From Fidelibacterota bacterium (GTDB lineage: Bacteria > Marinisomatota > Marinisomatia > SCGC-AAA003-L08 > TMED6): 9,342 bases of DNA. Location: assembly GCA_014239355.1 (NCBI GenBank), contig JAAZYZ010000003.1, forward strand, positions 1 through 9,342. The letters run 5' to 3'. The notes under the pieces are model-generated. The model ran no database searches, was not told the origin of the DNA, and saw nothing but the letters and a program-made list of their open reading frames with translations. Below, one piece after another: positions 1 to 6,510 of this stretch (the first letter of the stretch is position 1; each line of letters opens with the position of its first letter). A program made the translations under genes and the position numbers.

Positions 1-95
1 CGATTAAAAAAATCATATTTAAAAGAAATTTTATCAAACATGTTTTCAACAAATTTCTTTTTATTTTTTCCTGTATGTATGTATTTGTTATCCAT
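1..95 (-). CDS. menG: Demethylmenaquinone methyltransferase (MenG/UbiE family), N-terminal fragment cut by window edge
   Basis: Reading the minus strand from ATG at 95-93 gives 31 complete codons running off the left edge. After a lysine-rich start, the peptide reads VENMFDKISFKYDFFNR (residues 16-32; the cut last codon CGN is Arg whatever follows). This matches the signature at the start of UbiE/MenG SAM-dependent methyltransferases, where MFD.I...YD..N precedes the SAM-binding core. The family performs the final C-methylation of demethylmenaquinone, and UbiE also acts in ubiquinone synthesis. The divergent neighbours are menF and menD, which favours the menaquinone role. No Shine-Dalgarno precedes this ATG. 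The catalytic domain lies outside the window, so the call rests on a short motif plus context. Confidence 0.72.
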   Translation of the reverse strand, partial: MDNKYIHTGKNKKKFVENMFDKISFKYDFFN

Positions 96-163
96 AGATT
101 GAAAATATATAAATTTTATTAAAATAATTGATATAAATTTAGGCTATAAAATTAAAATATATA
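96..163. promoter_or_regulatory. Divergent menG / menF-menD promoter region
   Basis: This 68-base, almost pure A/T spacer separates two divergent start codons, so promoters for both directions should lie in it or at its edges. The best rightward -10 candidate is TATAAA at 145-150. It would start transcription only about 7 bases before the menF ATG, fitting a very short or leaderless mRNA, and no Shine-Dalgarno is visible before menF. No convincing -35 box is seen at the right distance (the hexamer there is AAATAA). Assignment of exact boxes is weak. Confidence 0.3.
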
Positions 164-1513
164 ATGAATAAAAAAGATTTTAATAGTATAAGAAATAAAT
201 TTAATCATCAGATTAAATCTTTTAATAGTTCTGAAAGATTAAATCAAAACATATTTTCAATATGCTTTGAAATAGAAAATGATTTAAATGATACCTTAAA
301 TCGCATTTCATTAAAGCATCAACCAATAATTTTTTCAAGTAGTGATTTTTCAGCTTTTAGTATAGTGAAAGAACATAGCTTTTTATTTTATAATGATTAT
401 GATTACAAGTCTCAAAAGGATGAGTTATTAAAATCAATTTCAAATACATGTTTTATCAATGATAAGAAAAATAATAAGACCTTTATTTTTGGAGGATTTA
501 ATTTTGATTTAAGTGAATCAAATACTGATATATGGAATGATGTACCTATTGCAAATTTCACATTACCTAGATATACATTTGTGGACTCAAAATTGATCGT
601 AAACATCTTCTTAGATGATGGTGCTACTGTTGAAAAAATCAAGTCACTATTTTTAAAATATATTGATGATCTTGAGCTTATTTTATTTGCTCGTAAAAAG
701 AATGATGTAAAATCAGAATTATTAGATATATCTGATTTAACATCTAATGATTTGTATCATAAAAAAATAAATAATTTGCTAGATATTTTTCAAGTAGGCA
801 ATTCTGATTTAATTAAAGTAGTATTTTCTAGGATTAAAAAAGCATCTTTTTCAGATAATGTTCCTTTATTAAATATTTATAAAAACCTATTAAATAAAAA
901 TGATAATAGTATGAATTTTTTATATTCAATTAGTAGTGATATTAAGATTATAGGTTCAACTCCAGAATTGATTTTATCTAAGTTGAATCATAAAATTGAA
1001 TCTGAATCTATTGCTGGTAGTAATTACAGTAAAAGTAATGATTTTATATATGATAAAAAGGAAATTATTGAACAAAAAATTGTTACTGATTATATAATTG
1101 AGTTTTTAAATCAAAATTCAGATAATATTGTATATGATAAAAAACCAAAAATTAAAAAATCATCAGATATTGAACATTTATGTACATCATTTAATGCCGA
1201 TTTAGTAAAAGATAAAAATATTTTAGATTTATTAGTTGAAATTCATCCCACCCCTGCCATTGGAGGCTATCCAAAAGATAAAGCAGTTGATATGATAAGA
1301 AAATATAAAGAAAATAGGGGGTGGTATGGTGGACCAATAGGCTGGATTGATAACAATTTAGATGGAAGATTTTATTTAAATATTAGATCTGGCTTAGGTG
1401 TTAATAAAGATTTATATTTATTTTCAGGTAGTGGAATAACAGAAAAATCTAATGCTAATAATGAATGGGATGAAACAGAAGAAAAATTTAAATTAATGTT
1501 GGAATCTTTATGA
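164..1513 (+). CDS. menF: Isochorismate synthase (chorismate-binding family)
   Basis: Converts chorismate to isochorismate, the entry step of menaquinone synthesis; cytoplasmic and Mg-dependent. The N-terminal ~210 residues are poorly conserved, while the C-terminal half carries the family signatures. KVVFSR (218-223) contains the lysine equivalent to the catalytic base, and GSTPEL (264-269) the glutamate E268. HPTPAIGGYP (361-370) is typical of isochorismate synthases rather than anthranilate or aminodeoxychorismate synthases. FYLNIRSGL follows (403-411), then GSGIT (422-426) and NEWDETEEK (433-441) with metal-binding glutamates. The usual EH pair of the family reads E303-Q304 here. The length of 449 residues is normal. 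The start at 164 is the first ATG after the divergent gene and has no Shine-Dalgarno. The stop overlaps the menD start as ATGA, so translation is probably coupled. Confidence 0.93.
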   Translation: MNKKDFNSIRNKFNHQIKSFNSSERLNQNIFSICFEIENDLNDTLNRISLKHQPIIFSSSDFSAFSIVKEHSFLFYNDYDYKSQKDELLKSISNTCFINDKKNNKTFIFGGFNFDLSESNTDIWNDVPIANFTLPRYTFVDSKLIVNIFLDDGATVEKIKSLFLKYIDDLELILFARKKNDVKSELLDISDLTSNDLYHKKINNLLDIFQVGNSDLIKVVFSRIKKASFSDNVPLLNIYKNLLNKNDNSMNFLYSISSDIKIIGSTPELILSKLNHKIESESIAGSNYSKSNDFIYDKKEIIEQKIVTDYIIEFLNQNSDNIVYDKKPKIKKSSDIEHLCTSFNADLVKDKNILDLLVEIHPTPAIGGYPKDKAVDMIRKYKENRGWYGGPIGWIDNNLDGRFYLNIRSGLGVNKDLYLFSGSGITEKSNANNEWDETEEKFKLMLESL

Positions 1514-3240
1514 GAAATTTAAAGGGTAATAGTGAAAAGAATGCTGCATTTTCACAAATAATTATATCCTATTTTGCCACTTTTGGGATAAAAGATGCTT
1601 TTATAAGCCCAGGTTCAAGAAATACGTCACTGACTCAAGCGTTATTGGCAAATTCAGATATAAATACTTATAGTATTGTTGATGAAAGAAGCTCTGCATA
1701 TGTAGCTTTAGGAAAAACAAAATCTGATAAATATAAACGTCCAGTTTTAGTAATCACGACATCAGGGACTGCAGTAGCAAATCTTTTCCCTGGTATTGTA
1801 GAAGCATTTATGTCTAAAATGTCCATGATTATCATTACTGCTGATAGACCTAAAAAATTAGTAGGAACAGGTTCAAATCAAACAATTTATCAAAATGAAA
1901 TATTTGGTAGATATACAAAATTTTTTGATGCTAATCCTTACATAGAAAATATCCAAGAATATTTTGAAAATTCATATAAACATAAAAAGATGGATGAGCT
2001 ATTTTTATTTATAAGAAAAATTTATAGTATAAGTACAAAAGGTCTTAATCATCTAATTGATGGGGAAGAATGCTCTCCTATGCCTGTTCATTTAAATGTA
2101 CCTTTTGATGAACCTCTTTCTCATAAAGGGTTTCTTCCAAATATATTTAAACCAAATTTTTCTAACAAGCCACGTAATCCTAAAAGTTTCTTAGTTAATG
2201 ATGATATGGGATATAGTCATTCAAGAATACTAATTATATGTACAGATATTTGTGATCCAGTGATTATAAAAGCATCAGAAAAATATCATGTACCCATTTT
2301 TATGGAATGTAGAAGTTCTAGATTTGATAAAAAATCTAAAAATATAATTTCAAATTATGACGCTATTCTTAAAAATTATACGATAAAACCAGATATAATA
2401 TTAAGGTTTGGTTCTAGGCCTATTTCTAAAAAATTAAATGAATTAATTGATAAAAATAAACAAAAAACCTATTCTGTTTCAGTTCAAAGACGGAATAATT
2501 TAAATTCGTCTATAATTGAAATAGTTCAATATCTAAATAAGAATAAAAAGACCATTAATAAATCATGGTGTGATAAAATAATTAATAATCAAAAAATAAT
2601 TGAAAATCAAATTCAATCTTTTTTTAAGACTCCAAAGTGTCATGAAGGATATATTATTAATTCTATAATATCAGCAATACCTAAAAATTCAAATTTAATG
2701 GTTGGAAATTCATCACCAATAAGAGATTTAGATTCATTCACATTTAATTTAGATAAAAAAATTAATATTTACTCAAATAGAGGAGCAAGTGGTATAGATG
2801 GTTTAATATCTACAGCAATAGGAGTGTCGATTGGCAACAAATCATTTAATGCTCTTATTATTGGGGATGTAAGTTTCTATTATGACTTAACAGCATTAAA
2901 TATTGCTAATAATATTCCAGTTAGCTTAACAATTTTTATTATCAATAATAGTGGCGGTCATATATTTGATCGTTTAGATGGATTAAAGACTCAAAGTAAA
3001 TCAAATTATGAAAAATATTGGTTAACTCCTGTCAATTTAGATATCAAGAGTGTAGCAAAAGTTTTTAATTGTCATTATCAGAAGATCACTTTAAATCAGT
3101 ATCAAAAGATTGATAAAATTGTTAATCAATTAAATACAAAAGATAGGAAGATTAATTTAATTGAAATTATGGTTGATTCAGAAGAGCATCATTCAAATAA
3201 CAAAGAAATAGAAGATAGAATCAAGCAATTATTTATCTAA
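1510..3240 (+). CDS. menD: 2-succinyl-5-enolpyruvyl-6-hydroxy-3-cyclohexene-1-carboxylate synthase
   Basis: A thiamine-diphosphate enzyme that joins decarboxylated 2-oxoglutarate to isochorismate, giving SEPHCHC, the step after MenF. The 576-residue length is normal. The N-terminal domain has PGSRN (34-38), VDERS (57-61) with the cofactor-activating Glu59, TTSGTAVANL (83-92), TADRP (110-114) and GTGSNQTIYQ (119-128), the last two being MenD hallmarks. The C-terminal cofactor domain has NRGASGIDG (423-431), then GD at 452-453 and NN at 479-480 as the metal/diphosphate motif, followed by SGGHIF. The central domain, about 200-370, is lysine/asparagine-rich and diverged. The start is fixed by the 4-base ATGA overlap with menF. 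The 3' end interlocks with the stop of the convergent transporter gene, so no dedicated terminator fits between them. Confidence 0.95.
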   Translation: MRNLKGNSEKNAAFSQIIISYFATFGIKDAFISPGSRNTSLTQALLANSDINTYSIVDERSSAYVALGKTKSDKYKRPVLVITTSGTAVANLFPGIVEAFMSKMSMIIITADRPKKLVGTGSNQTIYQNEIFGRYTKFFDANPYIENIQEYFENSYKHKKMDELFLFIRKIYSISTKGLNHLIDGEECSPMPVHLNVPFDEPLSHKGFLPNIFKPNFSNKPRNPKSFLVNDDMGYSHSRILIICTDICDPVIIKASEKYHVPIFMECRSSRFDKKSKNIISNYDAILKNYTIKPDIILRFGSRPISKKLNELIDKNKQKTYSVSVQRRNNLNSSIIEIVQYLNKNKKTINKSWCDKIINNQKIIENQIQSFFKTPKCHEGYIINSIISAIPKNSNLMVGNSSPIRDLDSFTFNLDKKINIYSNRGASGIDGLISTAIGVSIGNKSFNALIIGDVSFYYDLTALNIANNIPVSLTIFIINNSGGHIFDRLDGLKTQSKSNYEKYWLTPVNLDIKSVAKVFNCHYQKITLNQYQKIDKIVNQLNTKDRKINLIEIMVDSEEHHSNNKEIEDRIKQLFI

Positions 3241-4514
3241 TCGTAGAGTTTTTCACCTTCAGTATGAGCGATGATTGCCGTACCAATACTATCACTTGTT
3301 ACATTAACCATTGTTCTTAGCATATCAAGTGGTCTATCAACTGCAAGCATAGCTCCAATAATCATTGCTACTTCATCATTATTAAACCCAACTGCCTGAG
3401 TAACAATAAAAATCATTACAAGTCCAGCACTTGGTATGCCTGCAGCACCTATAGAGGCTAGTAGTGCAGTTATAACAACAATAAATTGTTGTGACAATGT
3501 TAGCTCTACTCCTAATACTTGACTAATAAATATCACTCCAGCACATTCATAAAGAGCTGTTCCATCCATATTAATAGTAGCTCCCATTGGTAGAACAAAC
3601 CCTGAAACCTCCTTAGAAGCTTTAACATTCTCTTTAACACATTTCATCGTTACAGGCAATGTAGCACTAGATGAAGAAGTAGAGAAAGCTGTAGCCATTG
3701 CAGATGCCATAGCTTTAAAGTGTTTTAATGGACTAATTTTTGTGAATATAAAAAACATTACTGGTAATACTATCAATAGATGAATTGATAAACCTAAGGC
3801 AATAGTAAGCATATATTTACCCACTGAATAGAAAAGATTTAAATCAGAAATTGAGACTGTTTTTACAATTAAACCAAAAACTCCAATAGGAGATAGTTTA
3901 ATAATCATTTGAGTTAAAAACATAATTGCTTGAAATAAAGCATTAAAAAATTCTGTTAGAGTTCTTTTATTTTCATTAGGTAGCATAGTTATAGATACCC
4001 CTAATAACAAAGCAAAGAAGATTAAACTTAATATATCACCATTAGCAGCAGCTGAAATTGGATTTTCAGGAATCATACGAATAAATATATCCATTGTAGA
4101 GTCTGGTGTGTTTAATTTTTCATAATCATAGCTTTCTGAATTGATCAATGTTTGATTATCAGAGTAATTAATTCCTGGTTTTAGTAGATTAGTTAGTAAT
4201 AAACCAATAAGAATAGCAAAAAGACTTGTGCAGATATAATATAGGATTGTTTTTAAACCTAATTTTCCCAGACGTTTTGTTGCTCCTATACTAGAAACAC
4301 CAACTATTATAGATGTAAATACTAAAGGAATAATGATCATCTTCAGTAGTTTAATAAAGATTACTCCAAAGGATACAAATAATTCATAAAGGCCTTGAAG
4401 TAAATCAGATGATAAAATAAAAAAAAGATTATTTTTAATAAAAGTACCAACAAGTATACCTAAGATCATTGCTATAAGTATTTGCCAGTGGAGTTGTTTG
4501 AGGATGTTTTTCAT
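3237..4514 (-). CDS. Dicarboxylate/amino acid:cation symporter (GltP/DctA family), probably for glutamate/aspartate
   Basis: An inner-membrane secondary transporter of the SLC1/DAACS family, 425 residues with many hydrophobic segments. Hallmarks are the serine-rich hairpin STSSSSAT (278-285), NMDGT of TM7 (315-319), the second hairpin GAAGIPSAGL (356-365), and the TM8 block VDRPLDMLRTMVNVTSD (392-408). By alignment with archaeal GltPh, the substrate and sodium ligands D397, R400, T401, N404 and D408 are all present. The TM8 arginine R400 is typical of acidic-substrate carriers, so glutamate or aspartate is favoured, but C4-dicarboxylates cannot be excluded. The ATG at 4514 has no Shine-Dalgarno, and only 12 bases separate it from the terminator hairpin of the upstream small-protein cluster. 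The stop TAG (3237-3239) overlaps the menD stop. Confidence 0.92.
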   Translation of the reverse strand: MKNILKQLHWQILIAMILGILVGTFIKNNLFFILSSDLLQGLYELFVSFGVIFIKLLKMIIIPLVFTSIIVGVSSIGATKRLGKLGLKTILYYICTSLFAILIGLLLTNLLKPGINYSDNQTLINSESYDYEKLNTPDSTMDIFIRMIPENPISAAANGDILSLIFFALLLGVSITMLPNENKRTLTEFFNALFQAIMFLTQMIIKLSPIGVFGLIVKTVSISDLNLFYSVGKYMLTIALGLSIHLLIVLPVMFFIFTKISPLKHFKAMASAMATAFSTSSSSATLPVTMKCVKENVKASKEVSGFVLPMGATINMDGTALYECAGVIFISQVLGVELTLSQQFIVVITALLASIGAAGIPSAGLVMIFIVTQAVGFNNDEVAMIIGAMLAVDRPLDMLRTMVNVTSDSIGTAIIAHTEGEKLYD

Positions 4515-4526
4515 AATTTAAATATA

Positions 4527-4556
4527 AAAAAAGGGGATTAAAAAATCCCCTTTTTT
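4527..4556 (-). terminator. Intrinsic terminator of the small beta-barrel cluster
   Basis: A perfect inverted repeat: A6-GGGG-ATT pairs with AAT-CCCC-T6 around a 4-base loop (4540-4543), 13 bp in all. On the minus strand the stem ends in a T-run (complement of 4526-4532), the classic form. It lies just beyond the stop of A1 and just before the start codon of the symporter gene. It therefore ends the array and may also act as an attenuator for read-through into the symporter. The symmetric T-runs mean it could also work on the plus strand, where no gene needs it. Confidence 0.88.
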
Positions 4557-4573
4557 AAGTTCCAAGAATTCTA

Positions 4574-4963
4574 CTAGAATCCTAGACCAAGATTAACTGT
4601 GATAGCAAAATCACCTGCTGAAGTGTCATCTCCATCAGTTAAATCAAAGTCAACAGCTGTTGATAGGTCAGTTCCCCAACCAGTTCCAGCACCTTCCCAC
4701 CAAGTATAAGACATACCTAGTGTAGTTACAGCGCCGTAGCCTAAACGGAAAGTAGATCCAGCAGGTCCAGAAAGACCAACCATAAGACCATTTTCCCAGC
4801 CAACAGTTGTGTTATCGTTCACATCAAAATGTACACCAAAAGAACCTACAGCATCCATTCCAGTGTCCCCATCAGAGTATGTATTACCCCATGTAAGACC
4901 AACACCTGCGAACATGAAAGAAGCTAATGTAGCTATTGTAGCTATTTTTGTAACTAGTTTCAT
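4574..4963 (-). CDS. Small secreted beta-barrel-like protein, family A copy 1 (A1)
   Basis: A 129-residue protein of unknown function. It has a Sec-type signal peptide: K2/K5, hydrophobic 6-19, likely cleavage near FMFAG at 16-20. The rest alternates short glycine/aromatic-rich beta strands with acidic turns and ends in NLGLGF, whose terminal Phe resembles the outer-membrane beta-barrel signal. Conserved framework blocks shared with A2 and A3 are TWGNTY (24-29), FDVNDNTTVGWENGLMVGL (46-64) and GMSYTWWEGAGTGWGT (83-98). Loops at 31-40, 76-80 and 109-117 differ from the paralogs. Residues 1-31 are identical to A2. AAGGAG lies 7 bases before the ATG. It is last in the array and lacks a following B partner; the terminator comes next. 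Being a small barrel or barrel subunit is inference from sequence pattern. Confidence 0.85.
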   Translation of the reverse strand: MKLVTKIATIATLASFMFAGVGLTWGNTYSDGDTGMDAVGSFGVHFDVNDNTTVGWENGLMVGLSGPAGSTFRLGYGAVTTLGMSYTWWEGAGTGWGTDLSTAVDFDLTDGDDTSAGDFAITVNLGLGF

Positions 4964-4970
4964 TTATTTT

Positions 4971-4976
4971 CTCCTT
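4971..4976 (-). promoter_or_regulatory. Strong Shine-Dalgarno of A1
   Basis: AAGGAG on the minus strand, 7 bases before the ATG. The same site and spacing precede A2 (5921-5926) and A3 (6932-6937). It fixes the start codon and suggests high expression, in contrast to menF, menG, the symporter and the hydrolase, which show no such site. Confidence 0.8.
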
Positions 4977-4990
4977 GTTTGTTTTTTGTA

Positions 4991-5020
4991 ATTATAATTC
5001 TAGTACTAGTAGAATTACAA
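4991..5020 (-). promoter_or_regulatory. Candidate promoter of A1 with palindrome in the spacer
   Basis: On the minus strand TTGTAA (5020-5015), an 18-base spacer and a perfect TATAAT (4996-4991) form a sigma70-like promoter about 28 bases before the A1 ATG. The spacer contains the palindrome CTAGTACTAG (5000-5009) inside a larger inverted repeat AATTCTA/TAGAATT (4996-5002 and 5010-5016). The block is repeated before A2. It could be an operator in a promoter spacer, an RNA hairpin after B1, or both. Confidence 0.5.
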
Positions 5021-5029
5021 ATTGTTTAA

Positions 5030-5449
5030 TTAAAATGTTACATCTAATGACATTCTTAGCTCATTAGGTATGGCAGCACCATCATCGCCACTTGTCGTTA
5101 AATTATTTATTACGTAATCAAGAGAAACAGCAAGATTTTCTAGAGCGCTATATTTTGCACCTATTGTAAATTGAGGATCTCCATTTCCATCTATTCCCAT
5201 TCCCATAGTTCCATAGTCAAAACTAACAAATATTCGACTATCTGTGCCATCACTATCAAGACCTGCATAAACACCTTCTTCTAGACTCATTTTAATTCCA
5301 ACTACAGGAACTGGTTCAACAGTACCTGATACAGAGTCAGTTCCTGTTATATCATTGAATCTCATAGATAAAGAAGATTGAATCGTTCCAGAAAAAAGAA
5401 AAGACCCAACAGATAAAACTAATACGGTTATTAAGATATTTTTTTTCAT
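5030..5449 (-). CDS. Small secreted beta-barrel-like protein, family B copy 1 (B1)
   Basis: A 139-residue protein of unknown function. It has a Sec signal (MKKN start, hydrophobic 5-20, likely cleavage near SG at 20-21) and ends in MSLDVTF with a terminal Phe, as outer-membrane barrels do. Conserved with B2 are SLSMRFNDI (26-34), EGVYAG (58-63), SDGTDSRIFVSFDYG (66-80), DPQFT (91-95) and LDYVINNL (110-117). Variable, acidic/small-residue stretches lie at 35-50 and 118-128. Residues 57-84 align without gaps to residues 57-84 of family A, sharing E57, G59, G63, L64, T81, G83 and M84, so A and B may be distant homologs. GGAGC (5454-5458, minus) is the ribosome site. It follows A2 across a long hairpin and precedes A1. 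Confidence 0.83.
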   Translation of the reverse strand: MKKNILITVLVLSVGSFLFSGTIQSSLSMRFNDITGTDSVSGTVEPVPVVGIKMSLEEGVYAGLDSDGTDSRIFVSFDYGTMGMGIDGNGDPQFTIGAKYSALENLAVSLDYVINNLTTSGDDGAAIPNELRMSLDVTF

Positions 5450-5483
5450 TTAAGCTCCAATTACTACTGTTAATTAAGTTAAA

Positions 5484-5517
5484 TTAACAAGGAAGAGCCA
5501 AGGCTCTTCCTTGTTAA
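5484..5517 (-). repeat. A2-B1 intercistronic RNA hairpin
   Basis: A perfect 16-base inverted repeat with only two bases at the centre, lying between the A2 stop and the B1 ribosome site. In the minus-strand RNA the tip is a CUUG tetraloop on a 15-bp stem. What follows is only a weak T-rich stretch, so it looks like a processing, stabilising or partial-termination element rather than a full terminator. A diverged copy lies at 6454-6491 between A3 and B2. Confidence 0.85.
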
Positions 5518-5538
5518 GTTTGTAATTAGATAAGGATT

Positions 5539-5913
5539 CTAAAATCCTAAACCAAGATTAATAGTAATAGCAAAATCGTTATCACCAGTTAAATCAAAGT
5601 CTAAAGCTGTTGATAGGTCAGTTCCCCAACCGGTTCCAGCACCTTCCCACCAAGTATAAGACATACCTAATGTAGGGGCTGTATCAGTCATACCTAAACG
5701 GAAAGTAGCTCCAGCAGGTCCAGAAAGACCAACCATAAGACCATTTTCCCAGCCAACAGTTGTATTATCGTTCACATCAAAGTGTACACCAAATGAAGGG
5801 TCTGAAGTCATACCACCATCATCAGAGTATGTATTACCCCATGTAAGGCCAACACCTGCGAACATGAAAGAAGCTAATGTAGCAATTGTAGCTATTTTAG
5901 TAACTAGTTTCAT
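5539..5913 (-). CDS. Small secreted beta-barrel-like protein, family A copy 2 (A2)
   Basis: At 124 residues this is the shortest A paralog. The first 31 residues match A1 exactly, including the signal peptide; conserved blocks continue at FGVHFDVNDNTTVGWENG (41-58) and TLGMSYTWWEGAGTGWGTDL (81-100), ending in INLGLGF with a terminal Phe. It differs from A1 mainly in three turns: residues 32-39; MTDTAP at 75-80; and a deletion in the acidic turn near 109-112. These are whole-codon changes in likely exposed loops on a fixed framework. AAGGAG sits 7 bases before the ATG, and a candidate promoter with the shared palindrome lies just upstream. The stop TAG is the same as in A1 and A3. B1 follows across the hairpin. 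Confidence 0.85.
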   Translation of the reverse strand: MKLVTKIATIATLASFMFAGVGLTWGNTYSDDGGMTSDPSFGVHFDVNDNTTVGWENGLMVGLSGPAGATFRLGMTDTAPTLGMSYTWWEGAGTGWGTDLSTALDFDLTGDNDFAITINLGLGF

Positions 5914-5940
5914 TTATTTTCTCCTTGTTTGTTTTTTGTA

Positions 5941-5970
5941 ATTATAACTCTAGTACTAGTAGAATTAGAT
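5941..5970 (-). promoter_or_regulatory. Candidate promoter of A2 with palindrome in the spacer
   Basis: Second copy of the A1 upstream block. TATAAT (5946-5941, minus) and the palindrome CTAGTACTAG (5950-5959) are unchanged, while the -35 equivalent has drifted to ATCTAA (5970-5965). The larger repeat AATTCTA/TAGAGTT (5966-5960 and 5952-5946 read on the minus strand) has one change relative to A1, and in minus-strand RNA this becomes a G-U pair, so a stem of 7 pairs could still form. Confidence 0.42.
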
Positions 5971-5982
5971 AAAATTTAGTAA

Positions 5983-6423
5983 TTAAAAAGTCACACCTAA
6001 TGATAATCTTAATTCATTTGGTATGCTAGTTCCATCAATAGGGTCACCACCACCATCAATATCTCTAACAAGATTATTAACTACATAATCAAGAGAAACT
6101 TCAAGGTTAGATAATGTAGAATACTTAGCACCTACAGTAAACTGAGGGTCACCAATAGCATTCATACCCATCCCAACGGTTCCATAATCAAAAGATACAA
6201 ATATTCGACTATCTATACCATCACTATCAAAACCTGCATAAACGCCCTCATCCATACTCATTGCAAAACCAAGAACTAATGTAGGGTCAAGTGTTCCACC
6301 TGCATCAGGAGCCTGATTTACAATGTCATTAAAACGCATAGATAGTTGAGGTTGGATAGTTCCACAAAACGATAGACTGCTTACGGATAGAACTATTAAG
6401 GTTATTAAAATATTTTTTTTCAT
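5983..6423 (-). CDS. Small secreted beta-barrel-like protein, family B copy 2 (B2)
   Basis: A 146-residue paralog of B1, function unknown. It has a Sec signal (MKKN, hydrophobic 5-20; the Cys20 in SFCG does not form a proper lipobox and is Ser in B1). The framework blocks are LSMRFNDI (27-34), DEGVYAG (58-64), SDGIDSRIFVSFDYGT (67-82), GDPQFTVGAKYS (91-102) and PNELRLSLGVTF at the C terminus. Turns 35-50 and 118-134 differ from B1 in sequence and length; the second is longer and rich in Asp/Gly. The same GGAGC ribosome site is present (6428-6432, minus). It sits between A3 and A2, downstream of the second copy of the intercistronic hairpin. I see no separate strong promoter, so expression probably depends on read-through from A3. 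Confidence 0.83.
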   Translation of the reverse strand: MKKNILITLIVLSVSSLSFCGTIQPQLSMRFNDIVNQAPDAGGTLDPTLVLGFAMSMDEGVYAGFDSDGIDSRIFVSFDYGTVGMGMNAIGDPQFTVGAKYSTLSNLEVSLDYVVNNLVRDIDGGGDPIDGTSIPNELRLSLGVTF

Positions 6424-6453
6424 TTAAGCTCCAATTACTGTTAATTAAGTTAG

Positions 6454-6491
6454 ATCAAACAAGGAAGAACCAAGGGCCTTCCTTGTTTGAT
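6454..6491 (-). repeat. A3-B2 intercistronic RNA hairpin
   Basis: Fourteen perfectly paired bases (6454-6467 with 6478-6491) enclose ten bases whose centre, in minus-strand RNA, again gives a CC/GG-closed CUUG loop with one G-U and one C-U position. Compared with the copy at 5484-5517, two outer base pairs are changed on both sides (T-A to A-T, T-A to C-G) and one further pair is gained, keeping the stem intact. Confidence 0.82.
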
Positions 6492-6510
6492 TTGTAATTA
6501 GATAAGGATC

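Noticed and set aside
412..642. 76-codon minus-strand ORF inside menF
   Set aside because: Fully antisense to menF, with no ribosome site or recognisable domain.
4809..4991. 60-codon plus-strand ORF across the A1 start
   Set aside because: Antisense to the conserved A1 signal region; its existence follows from A1 codon use, and it has no family features.
5484..5517. A2-B1 hairpin as a full intrinsic terminator
   Set aside because: The sequence after the stem on the minus strand is only loosely T-rich and broken by A and C, unlike the clear terminator at 4527-4556.
6360..6368. Lipoprotein signal in B2 (Cys20 in SFCG)
   Set aside because: The residue before Cys is Phe rather than Gly/Ala/Ser, and B1 has Ser at the position, so a lipobox is not supported.
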